DNA of 64,000 nucleotides from Panopea generosa (Eukaryota; Mollusca; Bivalvia; Adapedonta; Hiatellidae): the NCBI GenBank assembly GCA_029582155.1, contig CM055898.1:18998229-19062228 (forward strand), in the 5' to 3' direction. Shown here piece by piece: positions 55,501 to 63,935 of this stretch (position 1 is the stretch's first letter; each line of letters opens with the position of its first letter). The position numbers were made by a program, and so were the translations under genes. The notes below the pieces were generated by a model. It made no database searches. It saw nothing but the letters and a program-made list of their open reading frames with translations, and was not told the DNA's origin.

Positions 55501-58500
55501 TTCAAACTCCATGTGAGTGAGATTCTATGCAAAGTTATTATTTATTTCTGAAAAAATTCTCAGCTTTTATTGACATGTGCATCATCATTAAACTTTTAGA
55601 TTGGAGGTGGTGTTTTTATTTCATCAGATGGAAATGGTGGTAAAAAGAGATATTAGTTTTAAGTAGTTTTCCACTCCAAACATTTTAATCTGTCTGCCAT
55701 TTTAACTATAAAGTAGAGTTTCCATTACAAATTTTCAACATAGATTTAAATGTTTTACATAAACAAAGGCACTTCTTAATTACTTGGTAATTATATGGAA
55801 ATTTATATTCTCAATAAAACAACAAACTTGATATGTATAAACTTTGGTCCTAGTCATTAGTTCATTAGCACTAATTTGTGTGATTAACACATTTTTAGTA
55901 ACATCTTATGTTAGATAATTACTGGTAGTTGATTTTTTAATCTAAAAAAAAAAAATGTTAAGATATTCTAAAATAAATTTTTTATTTCATTACAAAAAGA
56001 CAAGAACACCTGGTATTGATTATATATATATATTTTATGTTTCAAGTAGGGGTGATTTCCTAATGGACTTGTTTGGGTAAGATATTGACATTTCATTAAA
56101 TTTCATTGTTATAGATTATTGGTTACCAGGAATTCTGGGAGGATTATTAATGTTTTGTTTTATAATTCTTATATTTTATTTATGGTTATAATTGTTTATG
56201 GTTGTGGTTAGCAAGGCTTGAACTTTAAATGCTCCCCCAATGGGGGGAAGCATATAGTCACCGCTTGTCTGTGCGTGCTTGCATCAGATGTCCGTCCCCA
56301 AGCTCTTGTAATGGCTATTTCTCTACAACCTCTGGTTGGAATTTAATGAAATTTGCTAGGATGCACCATTACCAAGTGCAGATGCGCATATTGTCTTTGT
56401 GTTCTGGTTCAATGATTTTTCACGGAGTTTTGGACCTTTGATTCTGTCTGTGACCAAATTCTTGTCTGCGCTATTTCTCTACAACCCCATGTTGGAATTC
56501 TATGAAACTTGCTAGGATGCATCACTACGAAGTGGAGATGCGCATGTTTTTTTCATGGAGTTAATGTCCTTTAATTAAGTCTGTGACCAAATTCTTGTCC
56601 ATACTATTTCTCTACAACCTCAGGTTGAAATTTTATGAAACTTGCTAGGATGCATCATTACCAAGTGCAGATGTGCAAATTGTCTTTGTGTTCCGGTTCA
56701 GTGTTTTTTCACTGAGTTATTGCCCTTTGATTCTGTCTGTGACAAAATTCTTGTCCGCGCTATTTGTTTACAACCCCATGTTGGAATTTTATTATACTGT
56801 CTAGGATGCATCACTACCAAGTCAAGATGCGCATATTATCTTTGTGTTCCAGTTTGATGATTTTTATTGAGTTATGGCCCATTAATTGAGTCTGTGACCA
56901 AATTCTTGTCCACACTATTTCTCTACAACCTCAAGTTGTAATTTTATGAAATTTGCTTGGATGCATCATTACCAAGTGCAGATGCGCATATTGTCTTTGT
57001 GTTTGGATTCAATGATTTTTCATGGAGTTATTACCTTTGATTCTGTCTGTGACCAAATTCTTGTCTGCTCTATTTCTCCACAACCCCATGTTGGAATTTT
57101 GTGAAACTTGCTATGATGCATCAAAATGACCTATTTCAAAGTATGTTTTACAATGTTTTATACCATGAAATGAAAAATAATGTATTGGCTTTCTTTAGAA
57201 CTCTCACAGTTACTTCCCATGTTCATTATCATTACCATATGGTAGAAGAGTCAAACACTCACTTTGGGGAGCATCCATCGGTTCCATCGATATTTTCTTG
57301 TTTTGTGGGGTTACCATTGTATTCAAAATAGGATATAAACTAGCGTATTGTTTTTACTAGTATCTGGGATTTATTGCTTAAATAGAAAATATTATGGAAT
57401 ATTCTTTGGTGCATTACAAGAATCAAAATAACAAATTTTAATTAATATTTTATGACATTCTGTAGGTAAACTGTTTCTTAATTAATGTTTAGAACTTAGA
57501 AGTTTTGAATATTTTAAGTTTCATTTGTATAACATGAGTGTCAAATTATATATTAATACAAAAATGAAAATTACCCATGAAAATCGAAGAAATTTTGATT
57601 ATAAATGACAAGTAAAAAAGGTATATATTCATAAAAATGCACTTTTTTTGTAAATTCAATGTATGGTTGACATAAAGTTCAATTTAATTTTATTTATTGT
57701 ACTTAGCTTTTGTTGAAGTAGAAGTTAATAACAGATAATCTTCGCTATTTCCATAATTTTGTCATTCTTGTATAGTTTAGATTCAAAACAGGACCCGTAC
57801 ATAAAATTTTGAGAGTATCGGAACTTATATCATTAATGTACATGTACACATACCATACACCATGTACTACTACTACTCATTATCCTGCATCTTGAAAAAC
57901 TATAAAAATACATTTTTTGAAATTGCTTATTTATACTTCGTCTTAGTGTATTATTTCCATAGTAACACAAAATAATATATTTATAATATGTAATTTAAAT
58001 TTAATTTTAATTTCTGCTTTTAATACTTGGTGGAGGAACTTAAGAATTTACAATTTTTCTTTTCTTTTTGTATATTTTTATAACAATCTGATTTTCCATT
58101 CCTACCTAGGCTATACTTAAATATATATTTGTTTGCTGTGCTCCTACATACTCAAATTGCAGCTTCTGGTACATTTGCACTCAAACTTTTTTTTATTGAC
58201 TTTAAAGCATTTTTTTTTCATGACCCTTTCCATTCTTGTTCAAAATGACAATATAAAATCAAAATCTTGTTAAAAATAGCCTCTTACCACTCCACATAAA
58301 AAGTGCTGGGTGATAGCACAGCAAACAAACAAGCATTTAAGGCTGACACTACTGTAAATATGATAAAACTATATAAATTGTGAGACTAGAAGCATTTCTG
58401 TACTTGTACAATGAAGACAGTCCTCTGTGGCGGAATGGTCTTAAGCGCCCTCTCAAGATCACTGACTTCTCCGGCTAAGGTTGTAGGTTTGAGTCCCGCT

Positions 58501-59196
58501 CACTCAAAAAATTTAATGTGAGAAAGTTTGCCAGCTACTTTAGGTAGGATAGTGGTTCTACTCAGATTTATTCTAAGGTCTATCTCCACCAATAAAACTG
58601 GATATGCCATATATAACATGAAATGTGTTGAAAATGGTATTAAACCCCATTAAAAAAATAATTGTCCAATGAAATTTCTTTCAAAATAACTTCACTGGAA
58701 ATATACTTTACATTATGATGGTAGTTTTATGTTTTAAATTTATTTTTTGTATTAAGATATCTTTAGTAACATGTGACCAACTTGGAAATTAGCAGTTTAG
58801 CACTTCCAATCCAAAATATTGATATCCACACAAAAACATATATAAAAAATAATAATTTTTTATCTGGTTTTAAAATGCTCTCCAAATGTTGAAGCTGTGT
58901 TATGTATGAACAGAATGGAAAATCAGATGATTAATTATGTTATTAACACAATTAAAATGCTATTCTCAACCTTTCATTTTCGCATATTAAAAAAAATAAA
59001 GTTTTGTTACCTAAAAATACTATATTATATTTTATATGTACTTAAAGTGATGATAAATCCAGAGATAAAGTCACCTCAAATGGCGTAGGGAGTCAGAAAT
59101 CTGGTACCCAAGGGCGGGGCTCTACCTCTGGAGGAATGAGCTCGCTGCAGGGATTCCCATCACTCACGGCAGAACGAAATACGGGCAGAAAATCTC
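25501..59196 (+). CDS. CEP43: CEP43 (FGFR1 oncogene partner, FOP), 13 coding exons, 3' end outside window
   Basis: In vertebrates this protein sits at centriolar satellites and distal centrioles, anchors microtubules with CEP350 and MAPRE1, and is needed for ciliogenesis. Exons: 25501-25581, 29779-29832, 30119-30173, 31631-31719, 32689-32835, 35825-35854, 37469-37525, 39703-39773, 41515-41576, 46344-46477, 47503-47663, 52514-52603, 59063-59196. They give 388 complete codons, and all phases agree. Residues 6-45 (DTELRDLVAQTLE...VFLALEEQE) match the FOP N-terminus almost word for word. Residues 65-92 form the LisH dimerisation motif (LVREFLEFFNLEFTQAVF). Residues 170-181 and 210-221 are canonical EF-hand loops not found in human CEP43 as I recall it. 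EEDFFDDPIP (293-302) matches the conserved FFDDPIP segment, and a Ser-rich linker follows. The acidic C-terminus known from the family is missing, so at least one exon lies beyond 64000. The start has A at -3. Confidence 0.93.
26447..28035 (+). repeat. CTCACCTGAGC-type interspersed element (CEP43 intron 1)
   Basis: It starts AGCTCACCTGAGCCGAAGGC, a palindrome, followed by TGAGCTTTTGTGATCGCC, and ends GTGAGCAATATAGGGCC with TTGGCCCTCTTG. Internal blocks with GTAAAAACTTAAAA and ACCAAGTTTGTTCAAG repeat. I remember this family as very common in bivalve genomes; its class is unclear to me. It contains the ATGCCCCCC repeat at 27037. Confidence 0.7.
27037..27400 (+). repeat. ATGCCCCCC-type repeat, copy 1 (CEP43 intron 1)
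   Basis: It starts TTTTTATGCCCCCCTCCCCC followed by TTTTTTGGGTGTCATATAG, then GCCTGTAACTTTGTCATGCA twice, and ends GTGACATTTCTTGTT. The copy at 32950-33312 matches along its length. It lies within the CTCACCTGAGC element at 26447-28035, so it is nested there or part of it. Confidence 0.8.
28036..29778. other. CEP43 intron 1, distal part
   Basis: AT-rich, without recognised repeats or coding signal apart from A and T runs (for example 28110-28122 and 29449-29460). Confidence 0.45.
30475..30722 (-). repeat. tRNA-derived SINE, second family, copy 1 (CEP43 intron 3)
   Basis: On the minus strand, CACAGTTAGCTCAGTCTGTA is box A and GAGTTGGAATCCCTG box B. The body shares CAGTTACTTGCAGAGATG and GTGCTCAAGTACTGGTTAA with the copy at 31885. 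An old, full-length copy. Confidence 0.75.
31333..31546 (+). mobile_element. Hairpin MITE, copy 2 (CEP43 intron 3), eroded ends
   Basis: Same family and orientation as the copy at 16130. The left TTAACCC has decayed to CAACAACTTTACTTC and the right end reads GGGTAAAA. The central arms (CAGATTGCTCGTTACAAGCAATCTG) remain almost perfectly paired, and the copy lies about 85 bp before exon 4. Confidence 0.75.
31885..32126 (+). repeat. tRNA-derived SINE, second family, copy 2 (CEP43 intron 4)
   Basis: CCTGTTAGCTCAGTTGTTAG is box A and GATATCGAATCCCC box B. TCAGCTACTTGTGGAGATGA and GCTCAAGTACTGGTTAA follow, and it ends ATGACACTAAATAAAAC. Confidence 0.8.
32475..32665 (+). repeat. tRNA(Ser/Leu)-derived SINE, copy 2 (CEP43 intron 4)
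   Basis: It opens GGTCCTCCATGGATGAGTGG, has a box B-like GGCTCAAATCCCAC and the GGTCTTCCCCCACCAATAAG body, and ends in an A-rich tail 23 bp before exon 5. Its tail therefore may supply part of the exon 5 acceptor environment. Confidence 0.8.
32950..33312 (+). repeat. ATGCCCCCC-type repeat, copy 2 (CEP43 intron 5)
   Basis: Near-identical to 27037-27400 and with a better preserved palindromic head (ATGCCCCCCAAAAAAA / TTTTTGGGGGGCAT). The end ACAGTGACATTTCTTGTTTT is shared. It starts about 115 bp after exon 5. Confidence 0.8.
33313..35824. other. CEP43 intron 5, distal part
   Basis: Loose repeats of about 60 bp with GTCACTGAAATACAAA occur at 34950-35105. The rest is AT-rich without recognised content. 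Confidence 0.45.
35825..35854 (+). other. CEP43: CEP43 micro-exon 6 (30 nt)
   Basis: The ten codons (GESGPLSVPQ) are flanked by AACAG and GTAAC splice sites and are phase 0 at both ends. It could be used as an optional exon. Its short length makes it the least certain coding exon of this gene, although frame is kept with or without it. Confidence 0.65.
37838..38887 (+). repeat. 30-bp satellite, 35 units (CEP43 intron 7)
   Basis: Exactly 1050 bp of the unit GTGAAATATCATGCCACAGT plus ten variable bases. Variants at the end of the unit (ATATGACACAT versus GCATTACATGT) alternate regularly from about 38270, so a 60-bp dimer is the recent unit; four consecutive dimers (38281-38520) are identical or nearly so. 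Because 30 is a multiple of three and one frame has no stop, a 355-codon frame runs through it; see the rejected items. Confidence 0.95.
39805..39960 (+). repeat. Fragment related to the GCTCCCC-headed repeats (CEP43 intron 8)
   Basis: TTCTCCCCAAAGGACGATCA, then CGCTTTGTCTGTGCATGCAA and CAGAACATAACTCC, follow the same head pattern as 56228. It is short and diverged. Confidence 0.45.
40392..40621 (-). mobile_element. Hairpin MITE, copy 3 (CEP43 intron 8)
   Basis: This is the same family in opposite orientation: it opens with TTAACCCTTTACTCCATAG and ends with TTAAAGGG followed by TTGA, a one-base change from TTAA. The central hairpin reads GAGTTCAGATTGCTC / GAGCAATCTGAACAC. Confidence 0.8.
41188..41407 (+). 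repeat. 47-bp tandem repeat (CEP43 intron 8)
   Basis: About 4.7 units that begin CATGCTGCATTAACCCCTAC and end AATCAGGAAAAA, with few mismatches. It ends 107 bp before exon 9. Confidence 0.9.
42529..42765 (+). repeat. tRNA(Ser/Leu)-derived SINE, copy 3 (CEP43 intron 9)
   Basis: The 5' end is eroded (TGACTGAATTGTCTAAGG). Box B is GGTTTGAGTCCCGC, the body ATTCTGAGGTCTTCCTCCAT, and the tail ends in CCCCATTAAAAAA. Confidence 0.8.
43596..45779 (+). repeat. 46-bp satellite, about 47 units (CEP43 intron 9)
   Basis: Each unit starts TGAATCAGTTGGTGGTAAAC, continues CTCTTACTCTCAGGCGTT and ends ATCTATAAC. Variants GGTGGTAAA, GGTCATAAA and GGTCGTAAA are interspersed, and the CTATCCGACTTT type is confined to the first third (43800-44225). 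A few units are shortened, for example near 45450 and 45610. It occupies almost half of a 4.8-kb intron. Confidence 0.95.
47852..48060 (+). repeat. tRNA-derived SINE, third family (CEP43 intron 11)
   Basis: GCCCGGCTAGCTCAATTGGT is a good box A, and AACTTTAACCCCAGCCC is a weaker box B at the expected distance. The body differs from the two families above after about 90 bp. Single copy in this window. Confidence 0.6.
48191..48427 (+). repeat. tRNA(Ser/Leu)-derived SINE, copy 4 (CEP43 intron 11)
   Basis: This is the best preserved head: GGTCCTCCGTGGCCGAGTGG followed by TCTAAGGTGCCGTCTCAAG, then GGTTTGTGTCCCGC. The 3' end reads GTTGAAAATGGCGTTAAACC and a run of A. Confidence 0.85.
49310..49720 (+). 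repeat. Diverged tandem repeat of roughly 60 bp (CEP43 intron 11)
   Basis: GGAACCAACATGCAGGTACT, CAGATTTTAG and TGGAACAATCT recur about six times with insertions and deletions. Unit length is irregular. Confidence 0.7.
50789..50890 (+). repeat. 3' fragment of the tRNA(Ser/Leu)-derived SINE (CEP43 intron 11)
   Basis: GCTAGTTACTTGTGG, AGGATGGTACTAC and TCTGAGGTCTTCATCCATC match the middle of the copies at 42529 and 48191. The tRNA-like head is absent, as expected for a 5'-truncated copy. Confidence 0.6.
50891..52513. other. CEP43 intron 11, distal part
   Basis: No repeat or coding signal recognised. The intron ends in ATTATAG; a second AG four bases on (TCAG at 52517) would break the frame of exon 12. 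Confidence 0.45.
53480..54235 (+). repeat. Tandem repeat of about 65-70 bp interrupted by a MITE (CEP43 intron 12)
   Basis: Units contain CACCAATCACATTGCATATA, CATTTACATATTAAG and ACACACCTCTAATGT. About seven units lie before 53786 and after 54028; the MITE between them is not part of the unit. Confidence 0.75.
53786..54028 (-). mobile_element. Hairpin MITE, copy 4 (CEP43 intron 12)
   Basis: TTAA is present at both ends and the orientation is as at 40392. It sits inside a tandem array whose units continue on both sides, so it inserted after the array formed. Near the right end the GGTGTCTGTATTAGAGGTGTCC segment is doubled. Confidence 0.8.
54988..55225 (+). repeat. 34-bp tandem repeat (CEP43 intron 12)
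   Basis: About seven units of GAAACAAACTGAACATGTGG plus CATGTTTCATGCAA, one of them truncated near 55065. The adjoining 55290-55500 holds looser CACATATGATTCACAT-type sequence that may be older copies. Confidence 0.85.
56228..57130 (+). repeat. GCTCCCCCAATGGGGG-headed repeat with internal 156-bp units
   Basis: The head, GCTCCCCCAATGGGGGGAAG with CATATAGTCACCGCTTGTC, is a short palindrome followed by a conserved start. CTCTACAACC recurs at about 56321, 56477, 56610, 56765, 56921 and 57076, giving a unit of about 156 bp, one of them shortened. The architecture (palindromic head, tandem body) resembles the ATGCCCCCC family at 27037 and 32950. It lies in CEP43 intron 12. Confidence 0.7.
58417..58661 (+). 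repeat. tRNA(Ser/Leu)-derived SINE, copy 5 (CEP43 intron 12)
   Basis: AGTCCTCTGTGGCGGAATGG with GGTTTGAGTCCCGC as box B, the common middle section, and the GTTGAAAATGGTATTAAACC tail before an A run. Confidence 0.85.
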
Positions 59197-59822
59197 GTAA
59201 GTGTTAAGTGTTACATATTTCTTTATGAATATTTTTCGTTTGCATGATATAGTTTAACTAACTGTTGTCTTCACAACATCATGTTTTAATAGAAAATAAC
59301 ATTTATATAGTTTATATTTTTGCCTTTATATAAAAAAGTATATGAGTTTTTGATTAAGCTGTTTGAAGGCCCTATTTAAAACATACTTGAAAGCTTTCTT
59401 AAACAGTTATTTGAAGGCTTTATCTAGTTATTATTTGACAGCTAAATTTAGTAGTTATTTAGTTATTTGAAGGCTTATTTTGGTAATCTTTTGACAGCTT
59501 TATTTAGTTGTTATTTGAAGGCTTATTGAGTAATTGTTTTACAGCTAAATTTTGTAGTTAATTGAAGGTTTGATGTAGTTAATACAGTCAAATCTGTCTT
59601 AAGCAGTCATTGAAGGGAAGGAGCAAAAGTGGTATTTAAAGGTAGCCTGTTGCTTAATATAACATAATTTGTTCTGAAAGCATAGAAAGGGGAAATAGCA
59701 AGTGTGTAGGCAAGTGATTGCTTAATAGAGGTGACGGCATACACAGGTTTGACTATATTTGACTGCTAAATTTAGCATTTATATTTGAAGGCTTGATGTA
59801 GTTATATTTGACAGTTTAATCA

Positions 59823-59965
59823 AGCAGACATTTGAAGGGTTTATTTATAAAGCAGTTATTTGAAGGGTTTATTTATAAAACAGTTATTTGAAGGGTTTAT
59901 TTATAAAACAGTTTTTTGAAGGGTTTATTTATAAAGCAGTTATTTGAAGGGTTTATTTAGAGATT
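59823..59965 (+). repeat. 28-bp tandem repeat (CEP43 intron 13)
   Basis: About five units of CAGTTATTTGAAGGGTTTAT plus TTATAAAA. Looser relatives (TTATTTGAAGGCTT) are scattered from 59400 to 60060, so the array is embedded in older, decayed repeats of the same kind. Confidence 0.85.
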
Positions 59966-60239
59966 ATTTGACAGTTCAATTAAGCAGTTTTTTGAAAGAT
60001 TTATGTTGAAATTATTTTACAGCAGTATTACATAATTATTTGAAGGCTTTTTAGAAAGCTTTATAACAGAGATAATTTGAAGTAATTATTCAAGATAATA
60101 TTCACTTGATTTTATTAAATATTTGAACATTATTCACATACTATTGACAAGTCTTTCCAAGATTTGGAATTGTTCAAATAAAGGAATAAATCCGCATGAT
60201 TGAATCCTATGCTGTAGGACAACTTCCAGTCTATAGGCC

Positions 60240-61141
60240 CCATAACTTGAGTACTAGTACAATAAGTGGTAAGCCTTACACCCTGCTGATGTGTGCACAT
60301 GTAAAACACCCTGATTTGTAAACTAGTACTAACATCTGTACACCCTGATGTGTTATTTATGTCTGGAATCTGTACACCCTGATGGGTTATTTATATCTGT
60401 ACACCCTGATATGTTAACTTTTACTATAATATGTACATCTTGATGTGTTAACTCCCACTAGACCCTGACTTGTATATCCTTATCTGTTGACTTAGTCTGT
60501 ACACCCTGATATGTCTGAAATATGACTGGGATATGTACACCTTGATTTGTCAATTTTCACTATAATATGTACATCTTGATGTGTTAACTCTCACAAGACC
60601 CTGACTTGTACACCCTTATCTGTTGACTAAGTCTGTACACCCTGATATGTTAACTTTCATTATAATATGTACATCTTGATGTGTTAACTCTCACTAGACC
60701 CTGACTTGTACACCCTTATCTGTTGACTAAGGCTGAACACCCTGATATGTCTGAAACATCACTGAGATATGTATACCCTGATTTGTTTACTTTCACTATA
60801 ATATGTACATCTTGATGTGTTAACTCTCACTAGATCCTGACTTTTACACCCTTATCTGTTGACTAAGGCTGTACACCCTGATATGTCTGAAATATCACTG
60901 GAATATGAATACCCTGATTTGTTTACTTTCACTATAATATGTACATCTTGATGTGTTAACTCTCACTAGACCCTGACTTGTACACCCTTATTTGTTGACT
61001 AAGGCTGTACACCCTGATATGTCTGAAATACCACTTGGATATGAATACCCTGATTTGTTTACTTTCACTATAATATGTACATCTTGATGTGTTAACTCTC
61101 ACTAGACCCTGACTTGTACACCCTTATCTGTTGACTAAGTC
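60240..61141 (+). repeat. 136-bp tandem repeat with CACCCTGAT motif (CEP43 intron 13)
   Basis: The landmark ACTCTCACTAGACCCTGACT recurs at about 60451, 60587, 60687, 60823, 60959 and 61095: steps of 136, 100, 136, 136 and 136. The short step lacks 36 bp. The part of the unit reading TGTACACCCTGATATGTCTG is the same sequence type as the adjoining 36-bp satellite. Confidence 0.85.
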
Positions 61142-61976
61142 TGTACACCCTGATATTTCTTAAATATCACTTGGATATGTACACCCTGAAGTGTCTGAAA
61201 TACCACTTGGATATGTACACCCTGAAGTGTCTGAACTATCACGTAGATATGTACACCCTGAAGTGTCTGAAATACCACTTGGATATGTACATCCTGAAGT
61301 GTCTGAAATATCACTTGGATATGTACATCCTGAAGTGTCTGAAATACCATTTGGATATGTACACCCTGAAGTGTCTGAACTATCACGTGGATATGTACAC
61401 CCTGAAGTGTCTGAAATATCACGTGGATATGTACACCCTGAAGTGTCTGAAATAACACTTGGATATGTACACCCTGGAGTGTGAAATACCACTTGGATAT
61501 GTACACCCTGAAGTGTCTGAGATGTCACTTGGATATGTACACCCTGGAGTGTCTGAAATATCACGTGGATATGTACACCCTGGAGTGTCTGAAATAACAC
61601 TTGGATATGTACTCCCTGAAGTGTCTGAAATGTCACTTGGATATGTACACCCTGGAGTGTCTGAAATATCACGTGGATATGTAAACCCTGAAGTGTCTGA
61701 AATAACACTTGGATATGTACACCCTGGAGTGTGAAATACCACTTGGATATGTACACCCTGAAGTGTCTGAGATGTCACTTGGATATGTACACCCTGGAGT
61801 GTCTGAAATATCACGTGGATATGTACACCCTGGAGTGTCTGAAATAACACTTGGATATGTACTCCCTGAAGTGTCTGAAATGTCACTTGGATATGTACAC
61901 CCTGGAGTGTCTGAAATATCACTTGCATATGTACACCCTGAAGTGTCTGAAATACCACTTGGATATACACACCCTG
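61142..61976 (+). repeat. 36-bp satellite, about 23 units (CEP43 intron 13)
   Basis: The unit joins ATATGTACACCCTGAAGTGT with CTGAAATACCACTTGG. A two-base deletion (GTGTGAAAT) recurs at about 61480 and 61730, 250 bp apart, and the sequence between is repeated almost perfectly. A seven-unit block was therefore duplicated recently. The array is open in several frames on both strands because 36 is a multiple of three. Confidence 0.95.
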
Positions 61977-62888
61977 ATTTGAGAACTACCACACTGTACA
62001 CCCTCGAGTATTTTTGAAATTTGTACATTCTCATGTGTGAAATTTTGATGGAATTTGTACACTCTCATGTTCGAATATATCGTTGATAACGACACCAGCA
62101 AATGTGAATTATTATTATTTTATTAACCAATGTCAATTAAATCATATACAGTTGTGCTGGAGTCAGTCTAAAAACATGATCAGATCACCTAGATGCTTTT
62201 GTTAGATTTAAATAAGTATTTAAGTATGTACTCAAATATGTTATCTATGAAACACAGATAAAACAGGTTATATTTCTACAATAGTACTTACTCAGAACAC
62301 AGGTGTAGAGTTTTACAGTTTCTATACCTTGTGTTTTCTATTGTAATGTTTACGTATTTCCCTATTTACACACTGCACACAAAACACTCATTGAGAGACT
62401 TGGTAATGCTTTCAGCCAATTTTGAAATCCAGTGTACTGACAGTTCATTTGGGAATAGATCTAATATGTTTTCTCATTTATTTACAATGTCTTGATGAAT
62501 AACAATTTATATCAAGGTTGCTCAGGAGAATCCTTCAAAGTTATTCTCAGTTTAAGTGACTGAACTTTCAATGAAATGTTTGCATAATCTTTAAACCATA
62601 TTTTGTTAATATGTTGCACATTGTTAAAATTTCAAAAAGATGTTTCGACATTTATATTGACAATTAACTGAAAAATACTCATAAACAGCATGTTTTGACA
62701 ATTGAATGGTAGAACAGGCAGTTATGGAGGCAGTCTGTTAGAGTTAGTTTAGCACTACACACATTCAGCATTTAATATACTTACCATCACTAAATCAGCA
62801 TTCTTTGCAATCTGTAATATAAAAATGGAAACTTAATACTTGTATAGTATTTGCCTGAGTAAACACCCCCAGATGGAGATGCATTTTT
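61977..62888. other. CEP43 intron 13, between the 36-bp satellite and MITE copy 5
   Basis: The first 100 bp hold decayed ends of the satellite (TTTGTACATTCTCATGTG). The rest is AT-rich and I found no further CEP43 exon in it. Confidence 0.45.
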
Positions 62889-63179
62889 TTAACCCTTTAC
62901 TTCATATAGATGCCTTTGGACACCTCTAATATAGACGCCTTTGGACACCTCTAATATAGACGCCTTTGGACACCTCTAATATAGACGCCTTTGGACACCT
63001 AATATTGAAAGCTTTTGAATTATTGGGTGAACTATGTTTATATTAGCTGACAGAGTGGAAAACAGTGCAGGAAGTGTTCAGATTGCTCATTACGAGCAAT
63101 CTGAACTCTTCCTGCACTGTTTTCAAAGGCTTTCTGTGACTGGTGCAGGAAAATGTGTATCTATGGAGTAAAGGGTTAA
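62889..63179 (+). mobile_element. Hairpin MITE, copy 5 (CEP43 intron 13), expanded
   Basis: TTAA is intact at both ends. The subterminal unit with GCCTTTGGACACCTCTAATA is repeated four times in tandem at about 62910-63003, making this copy 60 bp longer than the others. The central arms at 63058-63122 pair over about 30 bp with very few mismatches. Confidence 0.8.
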
Positions 63180-63739
63180 AGCAGGGAAGGAGGTGGAGAC
63201 TGATGTGTTCCGAAAATATATATATTTTTAAAAATAACAACAATATTTTTTGTACCCAAATTGATGTGTGTTGGGGGGGGGGGGGGGGGAGAGAGGGTGT
63301 TTATTTGGAGGAATACGGTACTTATTGCTTATCTCAGTGTTTCACACAAATGCACATTTGTCTTAATTGAACAAAAGTTAATCATTAAATGAATTTCAGT
63401 TCCTTGTTCATATATTTATAAATATGTTCTTACGTTTTTTAAAAGAATAATTTCATATATTAATTTATCAACACATATACATAAATGAAACAGCTGCTAG
63501 TAGGAACAGCTGATAAGCATTTGGAACTTACAACTTTTAAGCAACTTGTAAGCATGCTGAGGCATTATAGATGGCAGCAGTTTGGAGACTTCAAGTTTAT
63601 CAGTACCTCCTCTTTTTATGAACAGTACAAGCCATGAATAAATTTTCATATTTAATGTTGCATGTTAGCATTCATCCACTTATGTGTTGGATTTAAACTT
63701 TAAAGCTATTTTAGTTTAAACTTATTTATTTTACTTTGA
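63180..63739. other. CEP43 intron 13, G-run region
   Basis: A run of about 18 G lies at 63271-63289 followed by GAGAGAGGG. No exon matching the acidic C-terminus of CEP43 was found here. Confidence 0.45.
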
Positions 63740-63935
63740 TTGTGAACAAGTTCTTACAACTTAGGCAAATCACACTCAAAGTCTTCCTGGTTGAAAACAG
63801 TACTAAGCATATGTGGAAAAGTGTCTTGCTCAAGGACACCACACATAGCCTTGGCAGAGGATTGAACACATGACTCTCGAATCATGGGTTTGGGTTCTCT
63901 ACTACTGGACCTTCCGCTTAACAAAAGCTGTAAAA
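63740..63935 (-). repeat. SINE with GTGTCCTTGAGCAAGACACT core, copy 2 (CEP43 intron 13)
   Basis: On the minus strand a tRNA-like head (GTAGAGAACCCAAACCC, GTGTTCAATCCTCTGCC) is followed by TGGTGTCCTTGAGCAAGACA and ends CCTAAGTTGTAAGAACTTG, as at 4176. Confidence 0.7.

Noticed and set aside
61135..62034. Open frames of up to 198 codons on both strands
   Set aside because: Several frames on both strands are open at once because a 36-bp unit is tandemly repeated. This is the signature of a stop-free satellite, not of a gene.
63541..63640. Possible further CEP43 exon after TATAG at 63571
   Set aside because: The reading (MAAVWRLQVYQY...) has no resemblance to the acidic C-terminus of the family and no good donor.
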